A stretch of DNA of 64,000 bases from Faecalicatena orotica (GCF_003149245.1 NZ_QGDL01000002.1:1-64000), one strand, 5' to 3'; shown: positions 50,506 through 59,945, numbered from the stretch's first letter. The notes: generated by a model from the sequence alone, not told the origin. Numbers and translations are program-made.

Positions 50506-51447
50506 ATGAAGTTTATTAACGAATTACATGAAGGAGAAACAATAAGGGGGATATACCTGTGCAGAGGAAAACGTTCTGCCGAGACGAGGAACGGTAAGGC
50601 TTACGACAATCTTTTGCTTCAGGATAAGACAGGAACACTTGACGGAAAAGTATGGGACCCAAATTCACAGGGGATCGCCGATTATGATGAGAAGGACTTT
50701 ATCGAAGTATTCGGTGAAGTGATCAGCTACAACAACAACCTGCAGCTGAACGTAAAACAAATCAGAAAAGCAGGCGAAGGCGAGTACGACCCGGCCGACT
50801 ACATGCCTACATCAGAAAAAAGCGTGGAGGGAATGTACAGCGAACTTCTGTCCTATATACGCCAGATATCCAATGACTACCTCCGTCAGGCTGTAGAATA
50901 CTACTATGTCGACGATGCAGAATTCATCAAAGCCTTCAAAGGCCATTCCGCAGCCAAAACAGTGCACCACGGATTTGCAGGCGGATTGCTCGAGCATACA
51001 CTCAGTGTTGTAAAGCTGTGTGAATACTTTGCAGGAACATACACAATCTTAAACAAAGACCTGCTGATCGCATCCGCAATCTGCCACGACATAGGCAAAA
51101 CAAAAGAACTTTCCGCATTTCCGGATAACGACTATACCGATGACGGACAACTGCTGGGCCACATCATCATAGGCATAGAAATGGTAAGCGAAGCAATCCG
51201 CGCCATTCCCGGCTTCCCGGAAAAACTGGCAAGCGAACTAAAACACTGCATCATCGCCCATCACGGAGAACTCGAATACGGCTCACCAAAAAAACCAGCA
51301 CTGGCAGAAGCAATGGCACTCAACCTGGCCGATAACGCAGACGCAAAAATGCAGACATTAACAGAAATATTCAAAGACAAAACAGGTACAGAATGGCTGG
51401 GGTATAACAGACTATTCGAATCAAACCTGAGGAAAACATCAATCTAA
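50506..51447 (+). CDS. yhaM: YhaM-type 3'-5' exoribonuclease (OB-fold plus HD domain)
   Basis: This 313-residue nuclease is of the YhaM/CBF1 family. An N-terminal OB-fold (about residues 10-95, LLLQDKTGTLDGKVWDP) is joined to an HD domain (about 150-290) with HGFAGGLLEHTLSV, ICHDIGKTKE and IIAHHGELEYG. YhaM trims RNA and DNA 3' ends with Mn2+ or Co2+. The ATG at 50506 follows GGAGG. The ATG at 50494 overlaps that site. The last 400 bp drift toward A-rich codons. Confidence 0.9.
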   Translation: MKFINELHEGETIRGIYLCRGKRSAETRNGKAYDNLLLQDKTGTLDGKVWDPNSQGIADYDEKDFIEVFGEVISYNNNLQLNVKQIRKAGEGEYDPADYMPTSEKSVEGMYSELLSYIRQISNDYLRQAVEYYYVDDAEFIKAFKGHSAAKTVHHGFAGGLLEHTLSVVKLCEYFAGTYTILNKDLLIASAICHDIGKTKELSAFPDNDYTDDGQLLGHIIIGIEMVSEAIRAIPGFPEKLASELKHCIIAHHGELEYGSPKKPALAEAMALNLADNADAKMQTLTEIFKDKTGTEWLGYNRLFESNLRKTSI

Positions 51448-51502
51448 CCTTAATTGGGGACGTAATCTTTTTAAAGAATACTACGTCCCCAATTAAGGTT
51501 AG
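51444..51502. repeat. 21-bp perfect inverted repeat element (GGGGACGTA type)
   Basis: The left arm (51444-51464) begins CTAACCTTAATTGGGG and ends GACGTA. The right arm (51482-51502) is its exact complement. The 17-nt loop itself contains CTTTTTAAAG. The left arm overlaps the yhaM stop codon. It looks like a REP/BIME-like or non-autonomous mobile unit and would also act as a transcript end. No transposase gene is nearby. Confidence 0.75.
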
Positions 51503-51535
51503 TGGTGTACCAAAACGTGCAAAAGGGGTATATTT

Positions 51536-52948
51536 ATGCAAAAGAATGATATTGTTACAGTGACAATTGATGATATTGGAGTGAGTGGGGAAGGTATAGG
51601 CAAGGTGAATGGCTATACCTTATTTATTAAGGATGCGGTGATCGGTGATGTGGTTGAAGCGAAGGTGATGAAGGCTAAGAAGAGTTATGGGTATGCAAGA
51701 TTAATGAATATTATTACGCCCTCACCTGACCGTGTAAAAGCGAAGTGCCAATTTGCCCGGAAATGTGGGGGATGTCAGGTTCAGGAAATGTCTTATGAGA
51801 AACAGCTAGAGTTTAAGAACAGGAAGATTGAAGGCAATCTGGAACGTATCGGGGGATTTTCTACAGAGCTTCTGGAGGAAGTGATGGAGCCGATTATTGG
51901 GATGGATGAGCCTTTTTATTATAGGAATAAAGCGCAGTTTCCGTTTGGAACAGATAAAGAGGGGAATCCGGTTACTGGTTTTTATGCCGGGAGGACGCAT
52001 GATATTATAGCAAATACGGAATGTGCCTTAGGGGTTCCTGTGAATCGGGAGATTCTTGAGATCATTCTGGCTTTTATGAGGGAGTACCGGATTTCGTCTT
52101 ATGATGAAAAGAGTGGGAAAGGGATTATGCGTCATGCGTTGATTCGTTTTGGATTTACGACGAAAGAAGTTATGGTCTGTCTTGTGATTAATGCGAAGAA
52201 GCTTCCTCACGGTGAGGAATTGATAGAGGAATTGGTAAAGATTGATGGTATGACAAGTATCAGCATTAGTTCTAATATGAAGAATACAAATGTCATCATG
52301 GGGGATAGCTATGAGGTCCTGTGGGGACAGGGATATATTACGGATTATATCGGCAATATAAAGTATCAGATATCTCCGCTGTCATTCTATCAGGTGAATC
52401 CGGTACAGACGGAAAAGCTTTATGGACTGGCTTTGGAATATGCAGGACTTAAGGGGTATGAAACGGTCTGGGATTTATATTGCGGAATAGGCACTATTTC
52501 ACTGTTTCTGGCCCAGGGGGCAAAACGGGTTTATGGTGTGGAGATTGTACCGCAGGCGATTGATGATGCAAGAAATAATGCACGGATCAATGGGATAGAG
52601 AACGCAGAATTTTATGTGGGTAAGGCAGAAGATGTGCTGCCAGAGTATTATAACAGATATGGACAGGAACATCCGGGTGAGAAAGCCTGTGCGGATGTGA
52701 TTGTAGTAGATCCACCGAGGAAAGGGTGCGAGGAGTCACTGTTGAAGACAATGGTGGAGATGGAACCGGAAAAGATTGTTTATGTGAGTTGTGATTCGGC
52801 TACGCTGGCAAGAGATTTGAAATATCTCTGCGCGGCCGGGTATGAGATAAGGAAAGTTCGAGGAGTAGATCAGTTTCCGATGAGCGTGCATACAGAAACG
52901 GCCTGTTTGCTTTCAAAACTGCATTCAAACAAACATATCGAGGCATAA
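51536..52948 (+). CDS. rlmD: 23S rRNA (uracil-5-)-methyltransferase, RlmD/RumA family
   Basis: This 470-residue enzyme methylates uracil C5 in 23S rRNA using S-adenosylmethionine. An N-terminal TRAM domain (about residues 1-60) precedes Fe-S cysteines in CQFARKCGGCQ. The methyltransferase core shows WDLYCGIGTISLFLA, VVDPPRKGCEE and the catalytic Cys in VYVSCDSATLARDL. Many clostridial homologues continue into a C-terminal extension. Here translation stops at TAA (52946), and the remnant of that extension lies just beyond, in the same frame. Confidence 0.92.
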   Translation: MQKNDIVTVTIDDIGVSGEGIGKVNGYTLFIKDAVIGDVVEAKVMKAKKSYGYARLMNIITPSPDRVKAKCQFARKCGGCQVQEMSYEKQLEFKNRKIEGNLERIGGFSTELLEEVMEPIIGMDEPFYYRNKAQFPFGTDKEGNPVTGFYAGRTHDIIANTECALGVPVNREILEIILAFMREYRISSYDEKSGKGIMRHALIRFGFTTKEVMVCLVINAKKLPHGEELIEELVKIDGMTSISISSNMKNTNVIMGDSYEVLWGQGYITDYIGNIKYQISPLSFYQVNPVQTEKLYGLALEYAGLKGYETVWDLYCGIGTISLFLAQGAKRVYGVEIVPQAIDDARNNARINGIENAEFYVGKAEDVLPEYYNRYGQEHPGEKACADVIVVDPPRKGCEESLLKTMVEMEPEKIVYVSCDSATLARDLKYLCAAGYEIRKVRGVDQFPMSVHTETACLLSKLHSNKHIEA

Positions 52949-52954
52949 CTTTAG

Positions 52955-53152
52955 ATGGACGAACTTGATTTGACTGTGGAAAAGAGTAAAGTAGCTTATG
53001 ATCCGTTAAAGGAGTATGCGTTAAATAGGACAGGACTTGAGGTGTCTAATCTGTATATTGCACAGGTAAAGGACAGGCATGGGGTGAAGAAGAGAGAAAA
53101 TTACAATTTTCCTAAAGCAGAGGATACATTGAGACATTTTCAGATGATTTAA
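52955..53152 (+). pseudogene. Detached C-terminal extension of RlmD, split off by in-frame stops
   Basis: These 65 codons encode MDELDLTVEKSKVAYDPLKE..., then TGLEVSNLYIAQVKDRHGV and KRENYNFPKAED. This resembles, from memory, the C-terminal extension of many clostridial RumA/RlmD proteins. It lies in exactly the same frame as rlmD (1419 bp between the starts). Only the codons TAA-CTT-TAG separate it from the RlmD coding sequence. The tail also seems shortened between ENYN and the final FQMI. It has no ribosome site, so it is best read as a decayed tail. Readthrough of two stops is an unlikely alternative. Confidence 0.65.
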
Positions 53153-53266
53153 TGCATTTTTATTTATGGGGATTATGGGGAATATAAAATGAATTAGAAC
53201 AGTTTATCAAGGAAGATATACTAGCAAAATAATTGATGATGATAAAGAGATAATGACGAGGTGATA

Positions 53267-56200
53267 ATGTTGGATTGGAAAAAAAGAGAATTAATACAAT
53301 CTCATATTGCGACACATACACAAAGGTCAGCGGAGGATCAGGCGGCTGTATCTACATTAGAGTATTTTTTGAGATCAGATGGTCGAATTAATACTGATTT
53401 TTCAAGTGTAGATAAGTGGCCTAATCATGATGGAACATTTGAGTTTGTTTCAAATCCAAATATCATTAGGTGTCCCAAACAAAGTTTTTCAGTTCAAATA
53501 AAAGGAACTCATAATTTTATTGAAAAAGAAGGTGTTATTTCATATAGTTTAAAAAGTTTATCGTATCCAGCATATATTGCAAATAATGTTACAGCAGATC
53601 CAGGCATTTTATTTGTAGTTATAAATCCAGATGTGAGAGGGGCAGAAAGAATTTATTGGAGATATTTGTCTACATCAATCATTAATGATATAGATTTTAA
53701 CAAAGACAGTTACACTATTAAATTCTGTCAAGAGGATGAGATAAGAAATACTGATGAAAGTATTAATGAGTTTTGTGAAAAATTAGATCAGATTATTGAA
53801 ACTCATTTGTTTTTACAAAAATTATGTAAAGAGAGTTTGAAAAAAGAAGAAGCATTAGAAATGATAAATTACCGCTGCCAAGAAATATCGACGGATATAG
53901 AGTTGGTAAGCGGAAACCATGAACTGAGAGATTATGTTTCAAGGAGAATTGTTACTGGATTATATGATTTGTGTTATGCTGCTATGATATTAAATGCAGT
54001 TAAGTTGGGATATACCGATATAAATGAACAACTAGCATGGGAGGTCTCTCAATTTAAAATTGAAACCAAATATTTAAGTAATTTCTTAAAAGGGTTAAAA
54101 TATATTGCTCATCGGATTCCAAAGGAGGGGCAGTCCGAGAGATTAATGCTTAAATACTATAGTTATCTTTGGGAAATTAGAAGATTTTTGAAAAGAGATT
54201 TCTTAATAGATGTATTAGAAAATTTAGAAAAATTTCCATTAGATTTGGATACTCTAGATACTGAATATTATGAAACAGTTGCAGAGTGTATTGAAAATAC
54301 AGATTTGACACCAAGAAATGTTAGAGTATCAAGATATTATGTTCAAAAGAAAGTTCCGTTTTTCGTTGATGGGGAGAGATATTTTGAAATTACACTTCAA
54401 CTTGCGGGATTATATTCAACAAAATATAATAGAATAACTGTTTATAGTAAAAAGAATATTTCAACAAATTATTCGATTCAGATAGCATATTCGGAAACAG
54501 GAATAGAACTTTGGGGAATAAAGAATAAAATTAAGATTTTGAATGAGTGGAAAGTAGCTATTGATCCGACCTGTTTAAATAAGTTGGCAAAGATGTTGAA
54601 GATTCATACAAAAATCAATCGCAATTACGGCGAATATATTAATTTGATGAGATTTCTTACCGAAACAGGAATGAATTTGTTAGAAATCATTAATCTAAAC
54701 GAAAGTCAATTTTATGAAATATATAATTATGTATACGGATCGACTAATACTCATGATTTTGGAAATGTTTTGCTACAATTAAGAAATAATTATTCAAAAA
54801 CATCGTGTAAAATAGGGAAAAATACAGTAAGTTATTGTTTGCTGAGCATGCGGGAAGAAATATTAGAGGATTTATTTCCGAATCAATATAATAGTAAGAG
54901 TCTTTCTGGAGAATTGTATATAAGAAGTAAATGTTATCCTTTTGAAAAGAATCCGTTTATTTCGAATCTTGTTGGAAGAAAAACTAGTAGAGATATAAAC
55001 AGTCTTTTAGAAATAGTGGATAATTCAGAAAAAGCAGCGTTAGTACAACCTTACTTGAAGATAGAACAATTGATAAGTGAAACTGGAGAATTATATTTTG
55101 ATAAAAAATTAATCGCAAGTAAGGAAGCGATAGAGAAGTATAATGCAAGTTTAGATTCGTGGGAACGACGAGAAGGACTTTTGATTACTGAGAAGGAAGG
55201 TTTAGTATCTATAGAATCCTACGAGATTACAACATTATTTATATTAAGAAAATTGTTAGGTATGTCACATGATACTAATAGAGAACAGCAAAAGAGTAAT
55301 GACCGGTATCTCAGGGAGTGTGGATTTAAATTTGAAGATCCATTAAAAAAAGTTGCCTTGAAAAATTTGTTTGTCTATTCAAAGGTAATTTTGATATATG
55401 GTGCGGCTGGAACTGGGAAAACTACATTGATAAATTATATATCCGATATGATGAATCAATCTAGAAAATTGTATCTAACAAAAACACATACAGCACTACA
55501 AAATTTGCAAAGACGTGTAAAAAATATTAGTGAAAATTGTGCATTTTCAATTATTGATAGTATTACAAGAAGCAATTCATTGGTAGACTATGATATTGTT
55601 TTTGTAGATGAATGCAGTACCATAGATAATCGGACAATGAAGTCATTGCTTGAAAAAATTGATAAAGGCACTATGCTTGTATTATCAGGAGATATCTATC
55701 AGATTGAATCAATTGATTTTGGAAATTGGTTTTATTATGCAAAAGACATTATTAAAGTCAAGGGAGCAAGCGTTGAACTTATCAATACATGGCGGACCGA
55801 TAAAGAGGAGTTAAAAAAACTATGGAATGAGATTAGAGAAAAGAAGCCTATTATTACTGAAAAATTATCTATGGAGGGTCCGTTTTCAGAGGATTTAGGT
55901 GAGAATATATTTAAAAGGGAAGCTGAAGAAGTTGTACTTTGCTTAAATTATGATGGCAAATTTGGACTTAACAATATGAATCAGTACTTTCAAAATGATA
56001 ATCTTCAAAGCGAGGCCGTTTCTTGGGCCGAATGGACTTTTAAGATAGGTGATCCTATAGTATTTTTAGATGTAAAACGTTCTCCATTGTTATATAACAA
56101 CTTAAGAGGAACTATAGTTGATATCATGAAAGAAGAGTCAAAAATAGTCTTTACAATTGATATAAAAACATTTTTGACTAGAGAACAATGTGAGTACGAG

Positions 56201-56569
56201 GAATTTGAATATATCTTAAATAATGAAAATGAGACTAGAATACTTTTGGACGTTATTGCGTGGGATGATGAACTTCCAGAAGAGGACAGAATAAAAACAG
56301 TTATTCCATTTCAAATTGCATATGCCATTTCTATACATAAAGCACAGGGATTGGAATATAAATCGGTTAAAGTAGTTATTCCTTCAAGTAATGCAGAAAA
56401 AATAACTCATTCAATCTTTTATACAGCAATTACACGTGCAAAAGAGAAATTGAAGATTTTTTGGAGTGCAGAGACAATGGAAGCAATTGTTAAAAGTTTT
56501 ACAATTGAAAATATAGAGCAAAATACGCTTCAAATAATAAAAGAAAAATTAGGAGTGGATAATGAGTAA
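53267..56569 (+). CDS. PD-(D/E)XK-like (DUF4365-type) nuclease fused to SF1 helicase; candidate defence protein
   Basis: This 1100-residue protein is visibly AT-rich and unlike its flanks. The N-terminus (about 1-130) resembles DUF4365: D55 in NHDGTFEF and Q77-I-K79 in SFSVQIKG give a PD-(D/E)XK-type site. About 190-650 has no recognised domain. From about 700 there is a superfamily 1 helicase with Walker A GAAGTGKTT (about 711-719), Walker B DIVFVDECST, motif III LVLSGDIYQIES, motif IV-like NTWRTDKE, motif V SIHKAQGLEYKSV and motif VI YTAITRAKEKL. It stands alone between a decayed tail and a pseudogene. The start at 53267 follows GAGG. Confidence 0.8.
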   Translation: MLDWKKRELIQSHIATHTQRSAEDQAAVSTLEYFLRSDGRINTDFSSVDKWPNHDGTFEFVSNPNIIRCPKQSFSVQIKGTHNFIEKEGVISYSLKSLSYPAYIANNVTADPGILFVVINPDVRGAERIYWRYLSTSIINDIDFNKDSYTIKFCQEDEIRNTDESINEFCEKLDQIIETHLFLQKLCKESLKKEEALEMINYRCQEISTDIELVSGNHELRDYVSRRIVTGLYDLCYAAMILNAVKLGYTDINEQLAWEVSQFKIETKYLSNFLKGLKYIAHRIPKEGQSERLMLKYYSYLWEIRRFLKRDFLIDVLENLEKFPLDLDTLDTEYYETVAECIENTDLTPRNVRVSRYYVQKKVPFFVDGERYFEITLQLAGLYSTKYNRITVYSKKNISTNYSIQIAYSETGIELWGIKNKIKILNEWKVAIDPTCLNKLAKMLKIHTKINRNYGEYINLMRFLTETGMNLLEIINLNESQFYEIYNYVYGSTNTHDFGNVLLQLRNNYSKTSCKIGKNTVSYCLLSMREEILEDLFPNQYNSKSLSGELYIRSKCYPFEKNPFISNLVGRKTSRDINSLLEIVDNSEKAALVQPYLKIEQLISETGELYFDKKLIASKEAIEKYNASLDSWERREGLLITEKEGLVSIESYEITTLFILRKLLGMSHDTNREQQKSNDRYLRECGFKFEDPLKKVALKNLFVYSKVILIYGAAGTGKTTLINYISDMMNQSRKLYLTKTHTALQNLQRRVKNISENCAFSIIDSITRSNSLVDYDIVFVDECSTIDNRTMKSLLEKIDKGTMLVLSGDIYQIESIDFGNWFYYAKDIIKVKGASVELINTWRTDKEELKKLWNEIREKKPIITEKLSMEGPFSEDLGENIFKREAEEVVLCLNYDGKFGLNNMNQYFQNDNLQSEAVSWAEWTFKIGDPIVFLDVKRSPLLYNNLRGTIVDIMKEESKIVFTIDIKTFLTREQCEYEEFEYILNNENETRILLDVIAWDDELPEEDRIKTVIPFQIAYAISIHKAQGLEYKSVKVVIPSSNAEKITHSIFYTAITRAKEKLKIFWSAETMEAIVKSFTIENIEQNTLQIIKEKLGVDNE

Positions 56570-56619
56570 ATTGAGTTGCAAACTTTTCTGTAGTGACTCT
56601 ATTGCATTCTTTAAAATGA

Positions 56620-57410
56620 TGTAAAAGAGTTGAGAATGGAGAGATTTATTTTGAGTATGAGACACATTATTATGAGTTTGACGATGACGGAAGATATATG
56701 GATGACTGGAAAACCTGGCACAATGATGTTTTTGGGGTGATCCCATTTCTGGACAGAATTTTTGCGGGATGTCATGATTTACTGTGTCTGGAGGAGTATG
56801 AGGATGCAGCGAGGGTTTTAGACAGGGTTTGTGAGCTGAATTTTATGGTTGAAAAAGCTGAGGATTCTGAAGACGAGCCGGAGGAGGAAGCATTTTCCTT
56901 GTCTGATGCGGATAAAGAGGGTATGTTTTCCAGAAAACTCTCTGATGTAGGAGTGGATTGGATTAGAGCGGTTTATCAATTGACAAATGGACAGGATAAG
57001 AGAAGCCGGATTCAAATATTTCTTAGAATGTTTGAACATCCGGTATGTCAAAAAATCAATCTTAGAATCCTTTTGGGAGAGGGCCGCATACTTGTATTAC
57101 GAACTAGAGAAAGATGATAAATATATATCCTATCTGGAAGAACATCTGGAAAAGAGGAGTAAAGAATATTCTGCCTTGATTACATATTATCAGGAACACG
57201 GCCTGCAGGCGGAGGCATGTCGTGTTGCAGAACTGGGACTTAAACGATGTAAGGAAGATTTGACGGACTGTTCATATCTGCCTTTTGCTGGAGGCACGGA
57301 AAACCGGCGACCAGAAGCAGTTTGAGAAGCTGCTTGCCAGTGCAAAACGGAGAAAATATGTGGACGTTGAAAAAATCAAAAAGGCGTTGGAGGGATCTCA
57401 TATGAAATAA
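56620..57410 (+). pseudogene. Frameshifted, 5'-truncated gene of a TPR-like acidic protein
   Basis: Three reading frames carry consecutive parts of one protein. Frame 1 has ENGEIYFEYETHYYEF, then the segment from MDDWKTWHNDVFG to NLRIL. Frame 2 takes over near 57065 with SFWERAAYLYYELEKDDKYI and runs to KRCKEDLTDCSYL. Frame 3 takes over near 57285 with LLEARKTGDQKQFEKLLASAKRR, ending at the TAA at 57408. No start codon exists upstream of the first conserved residues, where a TGA lies at 56617. The helical repeats suggest a TPR-like protein. The family and original function are not recognised. Confidence 0.75.
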
Positions 57411-57434
57411 ACTTTCATTGGGAGTGGTAAACTT

Positions 57435-58781
57435 ATGAAAAAGACAACGATTATGACAGAAGGTACGATTTGGAAGAAAATGCTGTTTTTTGCAATTCCG
57501 CTTATTATGGGGAATTTGTTCCAGCAATTATATAATACGGTGGATTCTATTATTGTGGGAAATTATGTTGGGAGCAAGGCACTGGCTGCAGTCGGGGCAA
57601 GCGGTGCCGTTGTGAATCTGCTGGTTGGCTTCTTTGTCGGTGCATCGGCAGGGGGAGGGATTATAATATCCCAGTTTTTTGGCGCACAGGACAAGGAGGG
57701 GCTGCATAAGGCTGTACATACCACTGTTGCGATTTCAATTGTGGCAGGAATTGTTTTGACTACGGCAGGTATTCTACTGGCGCCTGTTATTCTTCGGGCG
57801 ATGGGAACACCGGCGGAACTGTTTCAGGATGCAGTGGTATACCTTCGGATTTTTTTCGCAGGGATTGTGTTTTCTGCTATTTACAATATGGCGGCAGGGA
57901 TCCTAAATGCTGTTGGTAATTCGAAACGTTCCCTTATCTATTTAATTATAGCGGCCATAGCTAATATATTTCTTGATCTGTTATTTGTCGTAGTGTTAAA
58001 GATGGGGATTGCAGGGGCCGCATTTGCTACAGTTATCAGCATGTTTATCTCTAGCGTGCTTATCTTTTTATTTCTGACAAGGACGGACGAGATATACCAC
58101 GTAAGAATACGGGATATCCGTTTTTACGATAAGCTGCTGGGACGGATTATCCGGGTTGGGTTTCCGACAGGTATACAGAATATCGTGATTTCTGTGGCAC
58201 ATGTCTTCGTACAGTCCGCGGTGAATAGTTTTGGTTCTGTGGTAATGGCAGGCTATGCGGCATATCTGAGGATAGATGGCTTCAACCTGCTTCCGGTAAT
58301 GAGTATAGCAATGGCGGCATCCACCTTTACCGGGCAAAATATCGGGGCAGGGAAACTGGAACGTGTGAAGAAGGGGATGTTCACGTCAGCGGCGATGGGA
58401 ATCGTCTATGCTGTAGCCAGCGGTATACTCCTTATGCTTTTTGCACCGCAGGTCATCGGAGTGTTTACCAGTGACAGGGAAGTGGTGGAATGCGGGATTT
58501 ATCTTATGCGGTTCTTCTGCCCGTTTTACTGGGGAATTGCAATTCTTCATATCCTCGCAGGTACTATGAGGGGAGCCGGAAAGACGAAGGAGGCGATGTT
58601 CATCTTCCTGATTTCTCTCTGCTTGTTCCGTATCATATGGATAGGAGTGGCAATGGCGGTAAAGCATAGTGTGGATTTGCTGATGATGGTCTATCCGACC
58701 TCGTGGTTTTTGGGGGCAGCTCTGAGCATTCTTTATATCTGGAAAGGAAACTGGAATAGCCCTGTGAGCGGGGGAACTTAA
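57435..58781 (+). CDS. MATE family multidrug/Na+ efflux transporter
   Basis: This is a 448-residue membrane protein with twelve predicted helices. It begins with the MATE pattern IWKKMLFFAIPLIMGNLFQQLYNTVDSIIVGNYVG and contains GAGKTKEAM in the second half. Members export cationic drugs or metabolites in exchange for Na+ or H+. It follows the frameshifted gene by 24 bp, with base composition closer to the chromosome average than the helicase gene. No adjacent regulator hints at the substrate. Confidence 0.92.
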   Translation: MKKTTIMTEGTIWKKMLFFAIPLIMGNLFQQLYNTVDSIIVGNYVGSKALAAVGASGAVVNLLVGFFVGASAGGGIIISQFFGAQDKEGLHKAVHTTVAISIVAGIVLTTAGILLAPVILRAMGTPAELFQDAVVYLRIFFAGIVFSAIYNMAAGILNAVGNSKRSLIYLIIAAIANIFLDLLFVVVLKMGIAGAAFATVISMFISSVLIFLFLTRTDEIYHVRIRDIRFYDKLLGRIIRVGFPTGIQNIVISVAHVFVQSAVNSFGSVVMAGYAAYLRIDGFNLLPVMSIAMAASTFTGQNIGAGKLERVKKGMFTSAAMGIVYAVASGILLMLFAPQVIGVFTSDREVVECGIYLMRFFCPFYWGIAILHILAGTMRGAGKTKEAMFIFLISLCLFRIIWIGVAMAVKHSVDLLMMVYPTSWFLGAALSILYIWKGNWNSPVSGGT

Positions 58782-58795
58782 CCGGAGGTGATTTA

Positions 58796-59761
58796 GTGAT
58801 TATTAGTGCAAGCAGAAGAACCGATATACCATCTTATTTTTCTGATTGGATGTTTCACAGATTAAAAGAAAAATATGTGTTGGTGAGAAATCCGATGAAT
58901 ATGCACCAAGTCAGCAAAATAGATTTATCACCTGATGTTTTGGATGCGATTGTTTTTTGGACGAAGAACCCAATACCTATGCTGAAACGCTTGAATGAGT
59001 TGTCAGATTATACTTATTATTTTCAGGTTACGTTAAGTGCATATGGGCCGGATGTTGAGCCTGATTTACCGTCAAAAAATAAAATGCTTATACCGGCTTT
59101 TCAAAAACTTTCGAAAGAAATAGGAAAAGAGAAAGTTATTTGGAGATATGATCCTATCTTTTTTAGCGGGCAGTATACAATGGATTACCACTGCAAATAT
59201 TTCAGGGTGTTAGCATCGAAGCTCGGAGAATATACAGAGAAATGTACGGTCAGTTTTTTGGATGTATACAGAAATACGGAACGGAATCTGAGTCCGCTCG
59301 GTATTATGAAAGATACTTATGAAATGCAAATGGAATTACTGGAACAATTTGTAAATATTGCGAAAGAGTATGGTTTCTATATAGATGCTTGTGCTGAAAA
59401 AAATGATTATAAAACGATAGGCATTGGACATGCGAAATGTATTGACCAGGAAAGAATTGAAAGAATAGGCGGTTTTCGATTAAACGTTGGTAAGGATACG
59501 AATCAAAGGGCTGAATGTGGATGTGTTTCAAGCATTGATATAGGAGCATATAATACGTGTAAAAATGGATGCCTATATTGTTATGCAAATCACAGTGGAA
59601 AAATGGTTTCTAAAAACTTTCAGATGCATAACCCAAAATCACCGTTGTTGTTCGGAGAAATAAACGAATCGGATATAATAAAAGAAAGAAAAGTAAAGTC
59701 TTTGAAAGATGGACAGATGATATTGTTTGAAAGGGGATATAATGGAATTTACGACTCATGA
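58796..59761 (+). CDS. DUF1848 family protein with radical-SAM-like cysteine motif
   Basis: This is a 321-residue protein of the DUF1848 family. It begins MIISASRRTDIPSYFSDWM and contains FWTKNPIPM (about residue 58) and VIWRYDPIFF (about residue 117), all family hallmarks. The C-terminal half has NTCKNGCLYCYAN (about residue 256), a CxxxCxxC radical-SAM-like cluster motif. Translation starts at GTG (58796) after GGAGGTG. It is followed by a small overlapping gene. The reaction is unknown. The family is often found near DNA-related or tRNA-modification genes. Confidence 0.83.
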   Translation: MIISASRRTDIPSYFSDWMFHRLKEKYVLVRNPMNMHQVSKIDLSPDVLDAIVFWTKNPIPMLKRLNELSDYTYYFQVTLSAYGPDVEPDLPSKNKMLIPAFQKLSKEIGKEKVIWRYDPIFFSGQYTMDYHCKYFRVLASKLGEYTEKCTVSFLDVYRNTERNLSPLGIMKDTYEMQMELLEQFVNIAKEYGFYIDACAEKNDYKTIGIGHAKCIDQERIERIGGFRLNVGKDTNQRAECGCVSSIDIGAYNTCKNGCLYCYANHSGKMVSKNFQMHNPKSPLLFGEINESDIIKERKVKSLKDGQMILFERGYNGIYDS

Positions 59762-59945
59762 CCTGACTGAGGCCAAACGACAGATCGATTCAACGCTGCA
59801 CAAGTTAAGGGAAACGATAAAAACTTTGGAATTAAAGGAAGATATGAATAGATACAAATCTCAGATTACATTGGCGAAGCGGAGAGTGGATGCCTTTGAA
59901 ATAGCAAACTGTCTGATAGAAGCTGAATTAAACAAACGGCAATAA
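59742..59945 (+). CDS. Small helical hypothetical protein
   Basis: This 67-residue charged protein is predicted to form a helical hairpin or coiled coil (DLTEAKRQIDSTLHKLRETIKTLE and ITLAKRRVDAFEIANCLIEAEL). It overlaps the end of the DUF1848 gene by 20 bp in another frame. AAAGGGG lies before the ATG at 59742. Similar small proteins occur in Firmicute accessory regions, but I recognise no function. The overlap suggests co-expression with DUF1848. Confidence 0.6.
   Translation: MEFTTHDLTEAKRQIDSTLHKLRETIKTLELKEDMNRYKSQITLAKRRVDAFEIANCLIEAELNKRQ

Noticed and set aside
51444-51502. Inverted repeat as the attachment site of the variable region
   Set aside because: It is an inverted repeat rather than a direct one, has no second copy near 60.8 kb, and no integrase gene is present.
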